Source: an uncultured Prevotellaceae bacterium (GTDB taxonomy: Bacteria; Bacteroidota; Bacteroidia; Bacteroidales; Bacteroidaceae). Taken from it: DNA of 64,000 nucleotides. Within the stretch, counting starts at the first letter, position 1. Each line of letters opens with the position of its first letter. The position numbers were made by a program, and so were the translations under genes. Below are positions 47,952 to 58,053 of the stretch, piece by piece. The stretch covers positions 166,440 to 230,439 of the forward strand of contig CADCIB010000001.1 of NCBI GenBank assembly GCA_902801375.1, read 5' to 3'. The notes under the pieces are model-generated. The model saw only the letters and a list, made by a program, of their open reading frames with translations. It was not told the DNA's origin and did not search any database.

Positions 47952-49937
47952 ATGACCAGCAACACATTCAAAAACACAGAGGACATACGCTACCTGCAAC
48001 TCCTCTCGCAATCGTTCCCCACGGTGGCAACGGCCAGCACCGAAATCATCAACTTGCAAGCCATCCTCAACCTGCCCAAGGGAACCGAACACTTCGTGGC
48101 CGACATTCACGGCGAATACGAAGCCTTTCAGCACATCCTGAAAAACGCGTCGGGAAATATCAAACGCAAAGTGAACGAACTCTTCGGCAACACTATGCGC
48201 GAATGCGACAAGCGCGAACTGTGTACACTCATCTACTATCCCGAACAGAAACTGGAACTCGTCAAGGCCAAAGAGACAGACATGGACGACTGGTATCACA
48301 TCACCATCACGCAGCTTGTTCGCGTATGTCGCGACGTGTCAAGCAAATACACACGTTCCAAAGTGCGCAAGGCGCTGCCCAAAGAGTTTTCCTACATCAT
48401 ACAGGAACTACTGCACGAGCGTACCGACGACGTGAACAAGACGGCCTATATCTCGGCCATCACCGATACCATTATCTCCACCGGCTCGGCTGACGACTTT
48501 ATCATAGCCATCTGCAACGTCATTCAGCGCCTCACCATCGACTATCTCCATATACTCGGCGACGTGTACGACCGCGGACCAGGCGCACATATCATCATGG
48601 ACACCCTTTGCAACTACCAAAGCTGGGATATCCAATGGGGCAACCACGACATCGTGTGGATGGGAGCCGCTGCCGGCAACGATGCCTGCATCTGCAACGT
48701 GCTACGCATGTCGCTGCGCTACGCCAACCTCGAGACGCTCGAAGATGGCTATGGCATCAACCTGTTACCATTGCTCACCTTCGCCCTCGATACATACGGC
48801 GACGACCCTTGTCCAGAATTTCTGCCTAAGGCAGGCTCGTCGGGCGAGAACCTCGACGAACGCGAGAAACTACGTGTAGCTCGTATGCACAAAGCAATCA
48901 CTGTGATGCAGTTCAAAATCGAGGCCGCCCTGTTTGAGAAGTACCCCAACTGGAAGATGCAGAACCGCGAACTGCTCAAGGAAATCGACTACAAGAACGG
49001 CACCGTGAAAGTGGACGGAGTGAAATACAAGATGATCAGCTGCAGTTTCCCCACCATCGACCCGAAGAATCCCAACAAGCTCACTGACAGGGAGATAGCC
49101 GTTATGAAGAGTCTGCACGCTTCGTTCGTGCATAGCGAGAAACTACAACGACACATGCGCACCATGCTCGCCCACGGATGCATGTACTCCATCTACAACA
49201 ACAACCTGCTCTTCCATGCTTCCGTTCCTCTCAACGCCGATGGTTCTCTGAAGGAGATAGAACTCTACAACGGGAAGAAATATAGCGGCAAGGAGCTGAT
49301 GCACAACACGGGCATGCTCTTGCGCTCAGCTTTCCAAAATGACAGCGACCCAAAAGAGAAAGAATATGCCATCGACTACTTCCTCTACATGTGGTGCGGC
49401 CCCGACTCACTGCTCTTCGACAAAGCTAAGATGGCTACCTTCGAACGCTACTTCCTTACCGACAAAGAACCGCAGAAAGAGGCCAAGGGCGTGTTCATCA
49501 ACATGCGCGACAACGAGGCGGTCGTCGACCAAATACTCGACGCCTTCGGCATTGTAGGCGAAAACCGACACATCATCACAGGCCACGTACCCGTGCATGT
49601 GACCAAGGGCGAGAAACCTATCAAGGCCAACGGCAAAATGATGGTCATCGACGGAGGATTCTCGAAAGCCTACCACAAGGAAACGGGCATCGCCGGCTAT
49701 ACGCTGGTCTATCACAGCCGCGGATTCGAACTGGTGCAGCACGAGCCTTTCACCAGCGCCGACGATGTGGTGCGCAGCGGAGCCGATGTCAAGGGGACCA
49801 TCATGATTGTTGAAATGTCAAGCCACCGCATGAAAGTGGCTGACACTGACAAGGGTGTGGAACTGCAACGGCAGATCAACGACCTAAAGGACTTGCTCTA
49901 TGCCTACCGACACGGTATCATCAACGAGAAGCGCTAA
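47952..49937 (+). CDS. fbp: Class III fructose-1,6-bisphosphatase
   Basis: 661 aa, the large Firmicutes/Bacteroidetes class III enzyme of gluconeogenesis. Metallophosphatase motifs: HFVADIHGEYEAF, ILGDVYDRGPG (near 200), WGNHDIVWMG (near 230) and the distal GHVPVHVTKGE. Unrelated in sequence to class I FBPase. Followed by a strong terminator. Confidence 0.96.
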   Translation: MTSNTFKNTEDIRYLQLLSQSFPTVATASTEIINLQAILNLPKGTEHFVADIHGEYEAFQHILKNASGNIKRKVNELFGNTMRECDKRELCTLIYYPEQKLELVKAKETDMDDWYHITITQLVRVCRDVSSKYTRSKVRKALPKEFSYIIQELLHERTDDVNKTAYISAITDTIISTGSADDFIIAICNVIQRLTIDYLHILGDVYDRGPGAHIIMDTLCNYQSWDIQWGNHDIVWMGAAAGNDACICNVLRMSLRYANLETLEDGYGINLLPLLTFALDTYGDDPCPEFLPKAGSSGENLDEREKLRVARMHKAITVMQFKIEAALFEKYPNWKMQNRELLKEIDYKNGTVKVDGVKYKMISCSFPTIDPKNPNKLTDREIAVMKSLHASFVHSEKLQRHMRTMLAHGCMYSIYNNNLLFHASVPLNADGSLKEIELYNGKKYSGKELMHNTGMLLRSAFQNDSDPKEKEYAIDYFLYMWCGPDSLLFDKAKMATFERYFLTDKEPQKEAKGVFINMRDNEAVVDQILDAFGIVGENRHIITGHVPVHVTKGEKPIKANGKMMVIDGGFSKAYHKETGIAGYTLVYHSRGFELVQHEPFTSADDVVRSGADVKGTIMIVEMSSHRMKVADTDKGVELQRQINDLKDLLYAYRHGIINEKR

Positions 49938-49971
49938 GCCCTTTTGAAACATCATACATGCAGCATACAAC

Positions 49972-50005
49972 GGCCCTTCCTACCAGCTGATAGGAGGGGC
50001 TTTTT
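49972..50005 (+). terminator. Terminator of fbp
   Basis: GGCCCTTCCTA-CCAGCTGA-TAGGAGGGGCTTTTT: about 10-bp stem with one mismatch and a T run. Confidence 0.85.
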
Positions 50006-50104
50006 ATGCTTTCCACACTCATTTTCTCCTTGAACACTTTAAGCCCAATCAGGTGAGAGATCGCGAAACTTGAAATAGGGATTTTCCCCATGCTTTTAGG
50101 AGAA

Positions 50105-50112
50105 TACCTTTG
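50105..50112 (+). promoter_or_regulatory. Possible promoter box of the outer-membrane barrel gene
   Basis: TACCTTTG, 54 nt before ATG 50167; a second weaker TATTTTG lies at about 50134. Confidence 0.45.
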
Positions 50113-50166
50113 GAGAGTTGCTGAAAAGTTCGTTATTTTGCAGCGAAAACCAATTAACGAACAACT

Positions 50167-50862
50167 ATGAAGCATTTAATCTTAACGGTCGTTCTCGGCA
50201 CATTGGCCCTGACGGCAACACAAGCACAAAGCTACCGTCAAAGCAGGTATTATAACCCACAGACTGGTCGACTGGACTATCGACAGCCCTACAGACCTGG
50301 ATATTGGCACGACGGCACCACCTACTATGGTTTCCGCTTAGGGCCGGCTTTCACAACGGTGAACAGCGACGACAAGTATCTTGACGGCAGCAACATGAAA
50401 ACTGGACTGAACGTGGGTCTGGCGATGGGTGTCAATCTGATGCGCGAAGCCCCACTCTACTTGGAAACAGGACTCTACTACACAGAAAAAGGCGGCCGCG
50501 GACGAGCCGATGGCACTCGGTTCACCTATAGCTTGAATTACATCGAGTTGCCGATGGTGCTGAAGTACAAATATTTTGTAGACCGCTCGTTGAGCGTGGA
50601 ACCATTCCTGGGAGGCTATCTGGCATGCGGGGTGAGCGGCAAGATTAAGGATTTCGGCATCCGTGAGGCCTACAGTAGCTTCTCTTCGTCGCCCTACAGC
50701 TTTGAGCGTTTCGACGGCGGACTGCGTCTGGGCTGCGGCATCAGCTACGACCTGCTCTATGCCGACATCGGCTACGACATCGGATTGGCCAACATCTCGC
50801 ACGACGACTTCGACACAAGCCACAATGGTGCGCTGAAACTTACCGTTGGCGTGAACTTCTGA
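50167..50862 (+). CDS. Outer-membrane beta-barrel protein (PorT/OmpA-barrel type)
   Basis: 231 aa with signal peptide (MKHLILTVVLGTLALTATQAQ). GFRLGPAFTTVNSDD, YLETGLYYTEKGGRG and the terminal LKLTVGVNF are alternating amphipathic strands of an eight-strand-type barrel. No function assigned. Confidence 0.85.
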   Translation: MKHLILTVVLGTLALTATQAQSYRQSRYYNPQTGRLDYRQPYRPGYWHDGTTYYGFRLGPAFTTVNSDDKYLDGSNMKTGLNVGLAMGVNLMREAPLYLETGLYYTEKGGRGRADGTRFTYSLNYIELPMVLKYKYFVDRSLSVEPFLGGYLACGVSGKIKDFGIREAYSSFSSSPYSFERFDGGLRLGCGISYDLLYADIGYDIGLANISHDDFDTSHNGALKLTVGVNF

Positions 50863-50881
50863 CGCGCGTCACATTCGCAGA

Positions 50882-50920
50882 AAAAAGTGCCGGACCATCA
50901 TTGCTGATAGTCCGGCTCTT
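50882..50920. terminator. Bidirectional terminator between barrel gene and lpd
   Basis: GCCGGACCATCA-TTGC-TGATAGTCCGGC (stem 50889-50916, one mismatch) with TCTTTG on the plus side and a six-T run on the minus side; it separates convergent genes. Confidence 0.85.
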
Positions 50921-50934
50921 TGTATGTGACCCCA

Positions 50935-52278
50935 TCAAAACTGCATTGCGGCGTCGTGCACAATCTCCGAAAGAGTCGGATGGATGTGCACCATATCCTT
51001 GAGCTGCTGAACGGTAGTGTCGCGGCAAATGAGCGCGCTAACCTCCTGAGCCAAGTCGGCAGCATGAGCGCCGTAAACGTGGCAACCGAGGATGCGGCCA
51101 TCATCTTCACGAGCAATGAGCTTAAGCATTCCCTCCGTCTCGTTCATAGCCAATGCCTTACCGTTGGCGCGGAAATATGCCTTCTTGCAAACGGCAGCAA
51201 TACCTTGCTCCTTACACTGGTCCTCGGTCATGCCGACGCTGGCTGCCTCGGGATGGGTGAAAATGGCCGACGGCATCACGTCGTGGCGAATATGGCTCTC
51301 CACTCCAAGAATATGATTCACCACATGGAAACCCTGGAACTCAGCAGCATGAGCAAGCATGCACTTCGCGTTGACATCGCCTATGGCATAGATTCCAGGC
51401 TGGTTTGTCTGGTAGTTTTCGTCGGTGGCAATGCCCGTACGCTTCGAGTACTCTATGCCTGCCTGCTCCAGTCCCATACCGTCGACATTGGGCTGACGAC
51501 CCGTAGCAATGAGGATGAGGTCTGCTTCAACTGTCTGCTCCTTACCTTTGCGCTCGAAAGTCACGGTATTCCCGTTGATGGCTTTCACGCCTGCCTGCAT
51601 GAAGAACTCCACACCGCGCTTGGAAATCTGCTGGCGCAGACGCTTGGCGATGTCACTGTCGAGCGTGGGCAGACATTCCTTCAGAAACTCCACCACCGTC
51701 ACCTGGCTGCCAAAACTGCTGAATGCGGAGGCGAACTCCATGCCAATGACGCCGGCACCCACAATACACAAGCGCTCGGGCACCTGCTTCACATCAAGCA
51801 GCTCTGTGCTGGTCACCACATTCTCCTGGTCGATGCCGGGAATGGGAATGAGCTTTGCACTGGAACCCGTGGCGATGATGATGTTCTTGGCGGTATACTC
51901 CTCGCCGTTGCACATTATAGTCTTTGCGTCTTTGAACTCAGCATGCCCCTGAATATATGTGATTCCAGGCATTTTCATAAGCGTTTCCACACCGTTTCTC
52001 AAAGCCTCCACCACACGCTGCTTGCGCTCAGCAATCTTCTGGAAGTCTACGTTGTAGGCCAAGTTTTCCAGTCCATACTCTTCGCCTTCGCGGAGGTTGT
52101 CGATGATCTCAGCGTTGCGGCAGAATGCCTTCGTGGGTATGCACCCGCAGTTCAGGCACGTGCCTCCTGCATACTTGTCTTCAAACACCGTCACCGTCAG
52201 CCCATGTTGTGCTGCGTGCTCTGCAGAGCGATATCCGCCCGGACCAGCACCAATAATGATCAAATCTGTTGTTGTCAT
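50935..52278 (-). CDS. lpd: Dihydrolipoyl dehydrogenase
   Basis: E3 component, 447 aa. FAD loop GAGPGG (10-15), redox pair Cys41/Cys46 in GGTCLNCGC with an extra Cys44 where Val is usual, a second dinucleotide motif GAGVIGMEFASAF, and the C-terminal HPTLSEIV with the catalytic His/Glu. No lipoylated E2 or GcvH gene is nearby, so the partner complex lies elsewhere. Confidence 0.95.
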   Translation of the reverse strand: MTTTDLIIIGAGPGGYRSAEHAAQHGLTVTVFEDKYAGGTCLNCGCIPTKAFCRNAEIIDNLREGEEYGLENLAYNVDFQKIAERKQRVVEALRNGVETLMKMPGITYIQGHAEFKDAKTIMCNGEEYTAKNIIIATGSSAKLIPIPGIDQENVVTSTELLDVKQVPERLCIVGAGVIGMEFASAFSSFGSQVTVVEFLKECLPTLDSDIAKRLRQQISKRGVEFFMQAGVKAINGNTVTFERKGKEQTVEADLILIATGRQPNVDGMGLEQAGIEYSKRTGIATDENYQTNQPGIYAIGDVNAKCMLAHAAEFQGFHVVNHILGVESHIRHDVMPSAIFTHPEAASVGMTEDQCKEQGIAAVCKKAYFRANGKALAMNETEGMLKLIAREDDGRILGCHVYGAHAADLAQEVSALICRDTTVQQLKDMVHIHPTLSEIVHDAAMQF

Positions 52279-52369
52279 AGGTTATTTCTATTTACAATTA
52301 TCAATCAGCCCCCCATCTCATTTAAGAGAAAGGAGGCTGATGTTTCTATCTATTTATGAATGATACTCA

Positions 52370-54511
52370 TTAGAAGAAGAGGTAGCGATTGTCCTTCACC
52401 TCTGCGTTCTGATAGAGTTCCTGCATGAAGTTGCCAGCACTCTGCATGGCGCGCTGCTTCTGGCGCTCTTCGGCAGCTTTTGCATCGAACTTGTTGTCGA
52501 GGGTCTTCTTTTCTTCTACCTGGAAGAAGTAAACACCAGCATTACCCTTGATGGGGGTAGCGCAGAACTTACCCTTCTGTGTAGCAGCCACAGCACCACT
52601 CAGGGCGGGCTCGCTGGCACCCGTCACTTTCACGAAGACGGGAGCATTGAAGGTCACCTGCTTCACGGTGTCGACCTTGGCACCTTGTGCTTTTGCGTCG
52701 GCAAGAGTCTTCACGCTCTTCACCTTCTCCAAAATCTGGGCAGCCTTCTTATCCTTCATCACTTCACTCTTCAGATAGTCTTTCAGTTCCTTGTTGTCGA
52801 CAGGAAGATAACCCTTCTTGTTTACACCCGTCAGGGCTACTACCAAGAGGTGGTCGTTGTCGCCACACTCATAAAGCGGAGACACTTCACCGGGTTTGGC
52901 ATCGAATATCCACTTCAGGGCTTCACGTGTGCTGTGAATGCCAGCCACATAGTGCTCTGAGTTGCGCATGTGTGGACGCTCGCTCACCTGATAGCCGTAC
53001 TTGGCTGCGTTCTTCTCGATAGCCTCGAGAGTCTGATTCTCGCTTACAAACTGTGAGAACTTGTTATAAGCAGCTGAATAGGTGTCCTTGGTGAAGTCGA
53101 TAGACTTCTTGATGACAGCAACTGTGTACTTGTCGACCATCGAGCGACGATCAGTCACCTGCAGAATGATGTGTCCATTGGTCATGGGCAGATTAACCAC
53201 ACTGTTCAGCGCTGCTGTATTGAGCGTATTGAGATAGGTGCGGCTGTCCTTGTCCATAGAGTTGCTGGTTTGATACTGAGGACTGGTGAGCCAAGTCTTC
53301 TCGCCGGTCTGACCATACTTCTTGGCGATAGTCTCGAAATCGGCACCGCCCTGCAGTGCATTATAGATGCTGTCGGCCTTGGTCTTCACCTTCGAAGCAT
53401 CGGCATCGATCACCTGGATGGCACGGAACTCGATGCTGTCGGGCAACTGCTGCTTGGCAATAAGCTTGATGATGTTAAGGGTGTTGTCCTGCTTGTTCTC
53501 AATAACGGCTGTTGTGGTGCCCACAGCGATGCTATCAAGACGGTTGGCAATGTCGAGCGGGAAAGCAGTCTTAGTCTGCGGAATACCGAGATAAGAAACC
53601 TGCGATGCACTCTTGCGAATCACTTCGGCAGGATCGGCGGCGTTGGCCAATTCTTCGCGATAAGCGGCAACGGTCTTGTTGAGAGCGTTACGGTCGGCAG
53701 GAGAAGCAGTAACAGCAAAGTCGACATACTTGATGTCGCGTGTCTCGTCGGTCTGCTTGAAGCGCGGCTTCAATTCTTCGTACTTGGCCTTGATCTCTTC
53801 GTCGGTCACCTGAACCTTATTGTCGTTAATCTCGCTGTAGGGGAAGGCGGCCAGCATAATGTCGCTCTCCTGGTTCTCACCATCGAAAGCCATGCGGGCA
53901 GAGATGGGGTTCGAGAGCATACAGCCACCGAGCAGAGCCTGATATTTCTGAGCGAGGAGCTGCTGACGGATGTTCTTCTCGAGGAAGGTCCAATAGTTGT
54001 AGAGCGAACGGTACTGCTCAGCCATCTGCGGATTCTGCTTCTTGGCGTTGTTGTACTGTGCCAGGAACTGCTTGAGCTGGTTCACATCGAAACGACCAGT
54101 CTGCTGGTTGACGAAAGGAGTCTGCTGCAGGGCGGGATTCGTTCCCTGCTGGAACATAGCCTGCATCTCCTCGTCGGTCACGGTAAGACCGAGAGCCTTA
54201 GCTTCTTTTTCAATGATGGAGTTCTGGACATACTGGTTCCATACCATGTCCTTCACCTGATTGAGCTCGGCATCCGTGAGGTTCTCACGACCTTGAGTCA
54301 TCTTAAGAACATCGGTGTACTCATCGACGAGTTTCTGGAACTCCTGCACATCGATTTTCTTACCTAACACTTCACCTACGCGCTGACGCTCCTGATTCTT
54401 CAGCGAATCGCACGAGCGGAACAACTCTTCGGCAATGAATGCAAAAAGGGCAAGACCGATTACTGTAATCAGAGCCGGTCCCCAACTTCTAATTTTTCCA
54501 ATTGCTGCCAT
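52370..54511 (-). CDS. PpiD/SurA-like periplasmic foldase, membrane-anchored
   Basis: 713 aa. One N-terminal membrane segment (WGPALITVIGLALFAFIAEEL, about 10-30), then a SurA_N-like helical part (30-200) and a parvulin-like region in the middle (about 330-470), as in PpiD. It would help fold outer-membrane proteins. It is downstream of the CNNM protein on the same strand but also has its own promoter (54620-54627). Confidence 0.88.
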   Translation of the reverse strand: MAAIGKIRSWGPALITVIGLALFAFIAEELFRSCDSLKNQERQRVGEVLGKKIDVQEFQKLVDEYTDVLKMTQGRENLTDAELNQVKDMVWNQYVQNSIIEKEAKALGLTVTDEEMQAMFQQGTNPALQQTPFVNQQTGRFDVNQLKQFLAQYNNAKKQNPQMAEQYRSLYNYWTFLEKNIRQQLLAQKYQALLGGCMLSNPISARMAFDGENQESDIMLAAFPYSEINDNKVQVTDEEIKAKYEELKPRFKQTDETRDIKYVDFAVTASPADRNALNKTVAAYREELANAADPAEVIRKSASQVSYLGIPQTKTAFPLDIANRLDSIAVGTTTAVIENKQDNTLNIIKLIAKQQLPDSIEFRAIQVIDADASKVKTKADSIYNALQGGADFETIAKKYGQTGEKTWLTSPQYQTSNSMDKDSRTYLNTLNTAALNSVVNLPMTNGHIILQVTDRRSMVDKYTVAVIKKSIDFTKDTYSAAYNKFSQFVSENQTLEAIEKNAAKYGYQVSERPHMRNSEHYVAGIHSTREALKWIFDAKPGEVSPLYECGDNDHLLVVALTGVNKKGYLPVDNKELKDYLKSEVMKDKKAAQILEKVKSVKTLADAKAQGAKVDTVKQVTFNAPVFVKVTGASEPALSGAVAATQKGKFCATPIKGNAGVYFFQVEEKKTLDNKFDAKAAEERQKQRAMQSAGNFMQELYQNAEVKDNRYLFF

Positions 54512-54619
54512 TGTTTTTTAATTTATTGTTTCTTATTGTTGTTGTCGTATGAGTAGACGTTTGCTCAAGTTTTTCTTGGCTTTGTCTGTCTTTTTTCTCA
54601 GTATTTCTGAAAACGGGTG

Positions 54620-54627
54620 CAAAATTA
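54620..54627 (-). promoter_or_regulatory. Putative promoter box of the foldase gene
   Basis: TAATTTTG followed by CACC on the minus strand, about 110 nt before ATG 54511. Confidence 0.5.
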
Positions 54628-54672
54628 CAAAAAAGAATGCAATTAACGGCAAGTTTTGGCAAAAAAAGTGAA

Positions 54673-55941
54673 TTATTCTTCAACTTTCAGCTTCACAAGC
54701 TCGATTTTGGTCATTGTGTTCTTGATTATCTTGAATTCAAAGCGCCCAATCTTGACTACTTCGTTGAGTTTCGGGAAACTCTGGAACTCATGCAAAATGA
54801 GTCCGCCAACGGTCATGTACTCCTCGCTTTCAGGCAGATCGAGGCCAAAGAGGTCGTTCACTTTATCTATCTCGAGACGGGCAGAAAGCACATATTCGTT
54901 GTCGGCTGTTTGCTTCGCCGTATAATGCTGGTTGTCGTGTTCGTCCTCGATGTCGCCGAAAATTTCCTCCACAATATCCTCGAGCGTAACGATACCGCTG
55001 GTTCCGCCAAACTCGTCGATGACCACAGCCAGCGACTTCTTCTGTTGAAGGAGCATCTGCATCAGTTTACGGGCTGTCATGGTTTCTGGCACAAAAGGCA
55101 TCGTACGGATGTTCTTGCGCCAATGCTCAGAAGTGCGGAACATCTCTGAAGAGTGTATGTAGCCGATAATATGGTCGATATCCTCGTGATATACTATGAT
55201 TTTGGAGCGACCGTTGTCAACGAAGGCACTCATCAATTCCTGGTCGCTGCAATCGTCGGCCACAGCACAAATCTCCGTTCGGGGCACCATACAGTCGCGT
55301 ACTTTCGTATCGGCGAACTCCAATGCATTCTGGAATATCTTCACTTCGTCCTCAATCTTCTCCTCGTCCTTCACACGGTCAATGCTTTTCTGGACAAAAT
55401 AATCGAGATCAACTTTCGAGAAATACCCGTCTTGCTTTTCGTGTTTCACTTTCACACCAGTCATCCGCAGGAAAAGGCGCGAGAGAAATGTGGAAAAGCG
55501 CGAGATGGGCCAGAGTATTACATAGAAAAAGAATGCGGGAAACGAAAACACACGGAGCCACTTGTTAGGATTGCTCTTGAAAAAGGTCTTCGGCAGGAAC
55601 TCGCCCGTGATGAGCACGATGAAGGTACTCAGAATGGTATCTGCAGGAACAGTGAATGAAGCACTATAGCCTTTGAAGAGGGTGTTGTCGAAGAGGGTTG
55701 CAATCAAGATACCGTAGACCACCAGCACGATATTATTGCCTACGAGCATCGTACTGACAAAGTTATTCGGATGGTCGTAGAACACCTTCAGGGGTAGACG
55801 GCTGATGCCCATTTTCTCCTTGTCAACCTCAGCCTGAAGGCGGTTGCTGCTGACAAAGGCGATTTCCATGCCAGAAAAGAAAGCCGACAAGGCCAGTGAG
55901 ACAAGAATGCCGACTATCAGCGGTAGGTCTATTTCATTCAT
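54673..55941 (-). CDS. CNNM/HlyC-CorC family membrane protein
   Basis: 422 aa. Four hydrophobic segments of the DUF21/CNNM domain (residues 5-180), two CBS motifs (about 205-330; DCMVPRTEICAV, MTARKLMQML) and a CorC_HlyC C-terminal domain. Likely divalent cation transport or sensing. Sits in the coaX-OMP-lptC-hlyC order that I recall as usual in Bacteroidales. Confidence 0.92.
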   Translation of the reverse strand: MNEIDLPLIVGILVSLALSAFFSGMEIAFVSSNRLQAEVDKEKMGISRLPLKVFYDHPNNFVSTMLVGNNIVLVVYGILIATLFDNTLFKGYSASFTVPADTILSTFIVLITGEFLPKTFFKSNPNKWLRVFSFPAFFFYVILWPISRFSTFLSRLFLRMTGVKVKHEKQDGYFSKVDLDYFVQKSIDRVKDEEKIEDEVKIFQNALEFADTKVRDCMVPRTEICAVADDCSDQELMSAFVDNGRSKIIVYHEDIDHIIGYIHSSEMFRTSEHWRKNIRTMPFVPETMTARKLMQMLLQQKKSLAVVIDEFGGTSGIVTLEDIVEEIFGDIEDEHDNQHYTAKQTADNEYVLSARLEIDKVNDLFGLDLPESEEYMTVGGLILHEFQSFPKLNEVVKIGRFEFKIIKNTMTKIELVKLKVEE

Positions 55942-56012
55942 GGGCTGAGGGTATTGGGGTGTTGGAATATTCTATGGTGGTATTCATTGGGATTCTGTGG
56001 ATTATTCGGAAA

Positions 56013-56675
56013 CTATTGCGACTTGGCCTTCGGCGTGTTTGGATGGCGCTTCATGGACTTCACGCTGTCAGGAGCCGACAGGATAGTGTCGCCCTCGTTG
56101 GTACCCATACCGTCCTTGCCACGCACGAACGAACCTTTACTATTGCTCACCATATAGCGAGTCATACGTTCATCGCTACGGAAATACGAGCCTTGCATCT
56201 CACGCTCGGGGGTGATGACGTGTGAAAAACGGTTGCTATAGAACTCATGGCGCAACTGGTCCCAGAACAGTTCTTCGCTCGAGAAACGTAGGCCATCCTT
56301 GGTGCGCACACGCACCCTGCCACGCAGTTCCCATAGTTTCTGTTGATCGTAATAGTAGGCCGTATCGCTTTGGATATATGCTTCGATGTGGAATTTCTCG
56401 TCGAACTGCTCCAAGAAGATTCCTTTCTCAAAGATCCATCGCGAGGGATTGCGCACCTGATTCACCTCCCACACCTCGCTCACAATGCGATAGCGCATCA
56501 CGCCAGAGTCGGAAATCAGGGTGTTCACACCATACGACACCATCAGCGACGACGAGTCCTTCGGGTTGACTGCCGGTGCTGTGTGCTCCACCACATCGTT
56601 GCAAGAAGTGGTGGAAAGCATGGCCGACAGCAACAAGCCGCCAGTAAGAATGGGAAGTATGCGGAGGCTGCACAT
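56013..56675 (-). CDS. lptC: LPS export protein LptC (lipoprotein form)
   Basis: 220 aa. The signal ends in a lipobox (LSTTSC), unlike the membrane-anchored E. coli LptC. The middle has LptC-type strands (VMRYRIVSEVWEV, WIFEKGIFLEQFDE, ELRGRVRVRTKDGLRFSSEELFWD). It bridges the LptBFG exporter and LptA; an LptF/G-type permease is at 2656. Gene order with the outer-membrane protein and CNNM gene supports the call. Confidence 0.88.
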   Translation of the reverse strand: MCSLRILPILTGGLLLSAMLSTTSCNDVVEHTAPAVNPKDSSSLMVSYGVNTLISDSGVMRYRIVSEVWEVNQVRNPSRWIFEKGIFLEQFDEKFHIEAYIQSDTAYYYDQQKLWELRGRVRVRTKDGLRFSSEELFWDQLRHEFYSNRFSHVITPEREMQGSYFRSDERMTRYMVSNSKGSFVRGKDGMGTNEGDTILSAPDSVKSMKRHPNTPKAKSQ

Positions 56676-56713
56676 AATTTAAAGCTGATTTACTGTTACT
56701 CTTCACCTTTTCT

Positions 56714-58030
56714 CTACTCCACTTTCCACTTCATGAACCAACGTTCGTTGAACGTGATGCCGATATTCAGACGGAACGTGTTCTCGGTAATCAATCCGTC
56801 GCCAGACAAATGCACCCACTGACCAGAAACATTCAGCACCGAACGGTTGTTGAGCGTGTTGATGATGGGAATGCCGAAACCTGCGCTAACCGACAGCTCT
56901 TTCGGCCCCTCGTGGTTGTTTATATTATAATAAGGTGTAGTGTAGGAGGCACCAAGACGATAACGTATGCGGCTCATGAAATGGCGCGCAAATGGGTTGC
57001 GACAATACTCACCGCCGACTGTCACGCGTTGGCGGTCTTTGAAATAGTTCTTGTCCAACACATACGAAGGCACATCATTAATCACCTGGTAGACAGGGAA
57101 GGATGTCTTGCCCCACTGCTGCAAAGTAAAGTCAGCTCCTAACAGGATCTGATTGCTGTGATACCACGTTACGCCGGCCCCAAACATATTGGGAAGTTCC
57201 AGTCCATCCTCCACGGAATAGGTGGAAGAGTTGCTGACGCCCGTCGACGTATTTGTTGAAAGCACAATGCATTCCGGTGTCGCACTCAAGTTGTGCTTAG
57301 GGCTAAACGTTGCTCCTACCACCACCTTGTCCGTCTTGTTTAAGGGCAGGGTGTACTGCATACCGAAGTCGAGTTTATAGTTGCTCACATCGGCTTGATA
57401 GGTTTTGGTCAGCGTATTGATGGTCGACAAGGACGCTCCACTTCCATTGGAATAGTTGTTGGCCACGACACGGTTCACCTCACCCCACAGATAGGATAAG
57501 CTAGCACCTACAGAAAGATTGCGGAAAGGCTCCCAACCTGCACCAAGATAAACCTGACGCAGACCGCCCGAACCGCTATAGGTATTGACATAGTTCACGT
57601 CGCGCTCCTGATTCAGCGCACCGGTGCTTGAATATTTATAGCCCACGTTGCTGAAAGGAAGTATGCCGAAACTCACACCGAAGTGGCGGAATGCACGGAA
57701 GGCACCCACCGCATATTCGAAATTGGCATTCTTCGCATTCTTCTTCACACCGTTCTCACTGAAGTTCGTGATTTGACCCGACATGCCCACATCGAAGATG
57801 AGCGAGAGCGAGTCGACAGCCGAAAACGATGCCGGGTTCTGTGGAACGACTTGATTTCCCTGGCGAATGGCTTGTCCTAAGCCGTCCATGCCTTTGTTGA
57901 AACCTGTAGCATGGTCGTTCAACACGCCAAAACCATATTGCGAATAAGGCGAGTTGGTGCCACTCTGGGCAAAGACGCCCGTTGCGAAGGCAGCCAAGAA
58001 AAGGCTGCAGATAGTCTTTCTGTATTTCAT
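56714..58030 (-). CDS. Outer-membrane protein of FadL-like barrel type
   Basis: 438 aa with signal peptide (cleavage after VFAQ). Starts SGTNSPYSQYGFGVLND, a common start in Bacteroidetes proteins encoded after coaX. Repeated amphipathic strands and a C-terminus of barrel type. Function unknown. Begins 23 nt after coaX. Confidence 0.82.
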   Translation of the reverse strand: MKYRKTICSLFLAAFATGVFAQSGTNSPYSQYGFGVLNDHATGFNKGMDGLGQAIRQGNQVVPQNPASFSAVDSLSLIFDVGMSGQITNFSENGVKKNAKNANFEYAVGAFRAFRHFGVSFGILPFSNVGYKYSSTGALNQERDVNYVNTYSGSGGLRQVYLGAGWEPFRNLSVGASLSYLWGEVNRVVANNYSNGSGASLSTINTLTKTYQADVSNYKLDFGMQYTLPLNKTDKVVVGATFSPKHNLSATPECIVLSTNTSTGVSNSSTYSVEDGLELPNMFGAGVTWYHSNQILLGADFTLQQWGKTSFPVYQVINDVPSYVLDKNYFKDRQRVTVGGEYCRNPFARHFMSRIRYRLGASYTTPYYNINNHEGPKELSVSAGFGIPIINTLNNRSVLNVSGQWVHLSGDGLITENTFRLNIGITFNERWFMKWKVE

Positions 58031-58053
58031 TTTGTCAATATTCGTTCAAACTC

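Noticed and set aside
50920-52359. 479-codon open frame antisense to lpd
   Set aside because: Lpd on the minus strand has all catalytic motifs; the antisense translation is Leu/His/Val-rich noise.
53171-54367. Long open frame antisense to the PpiD-like gene
   Set aside because: No recognisable protein features; the sense gene is well supported.
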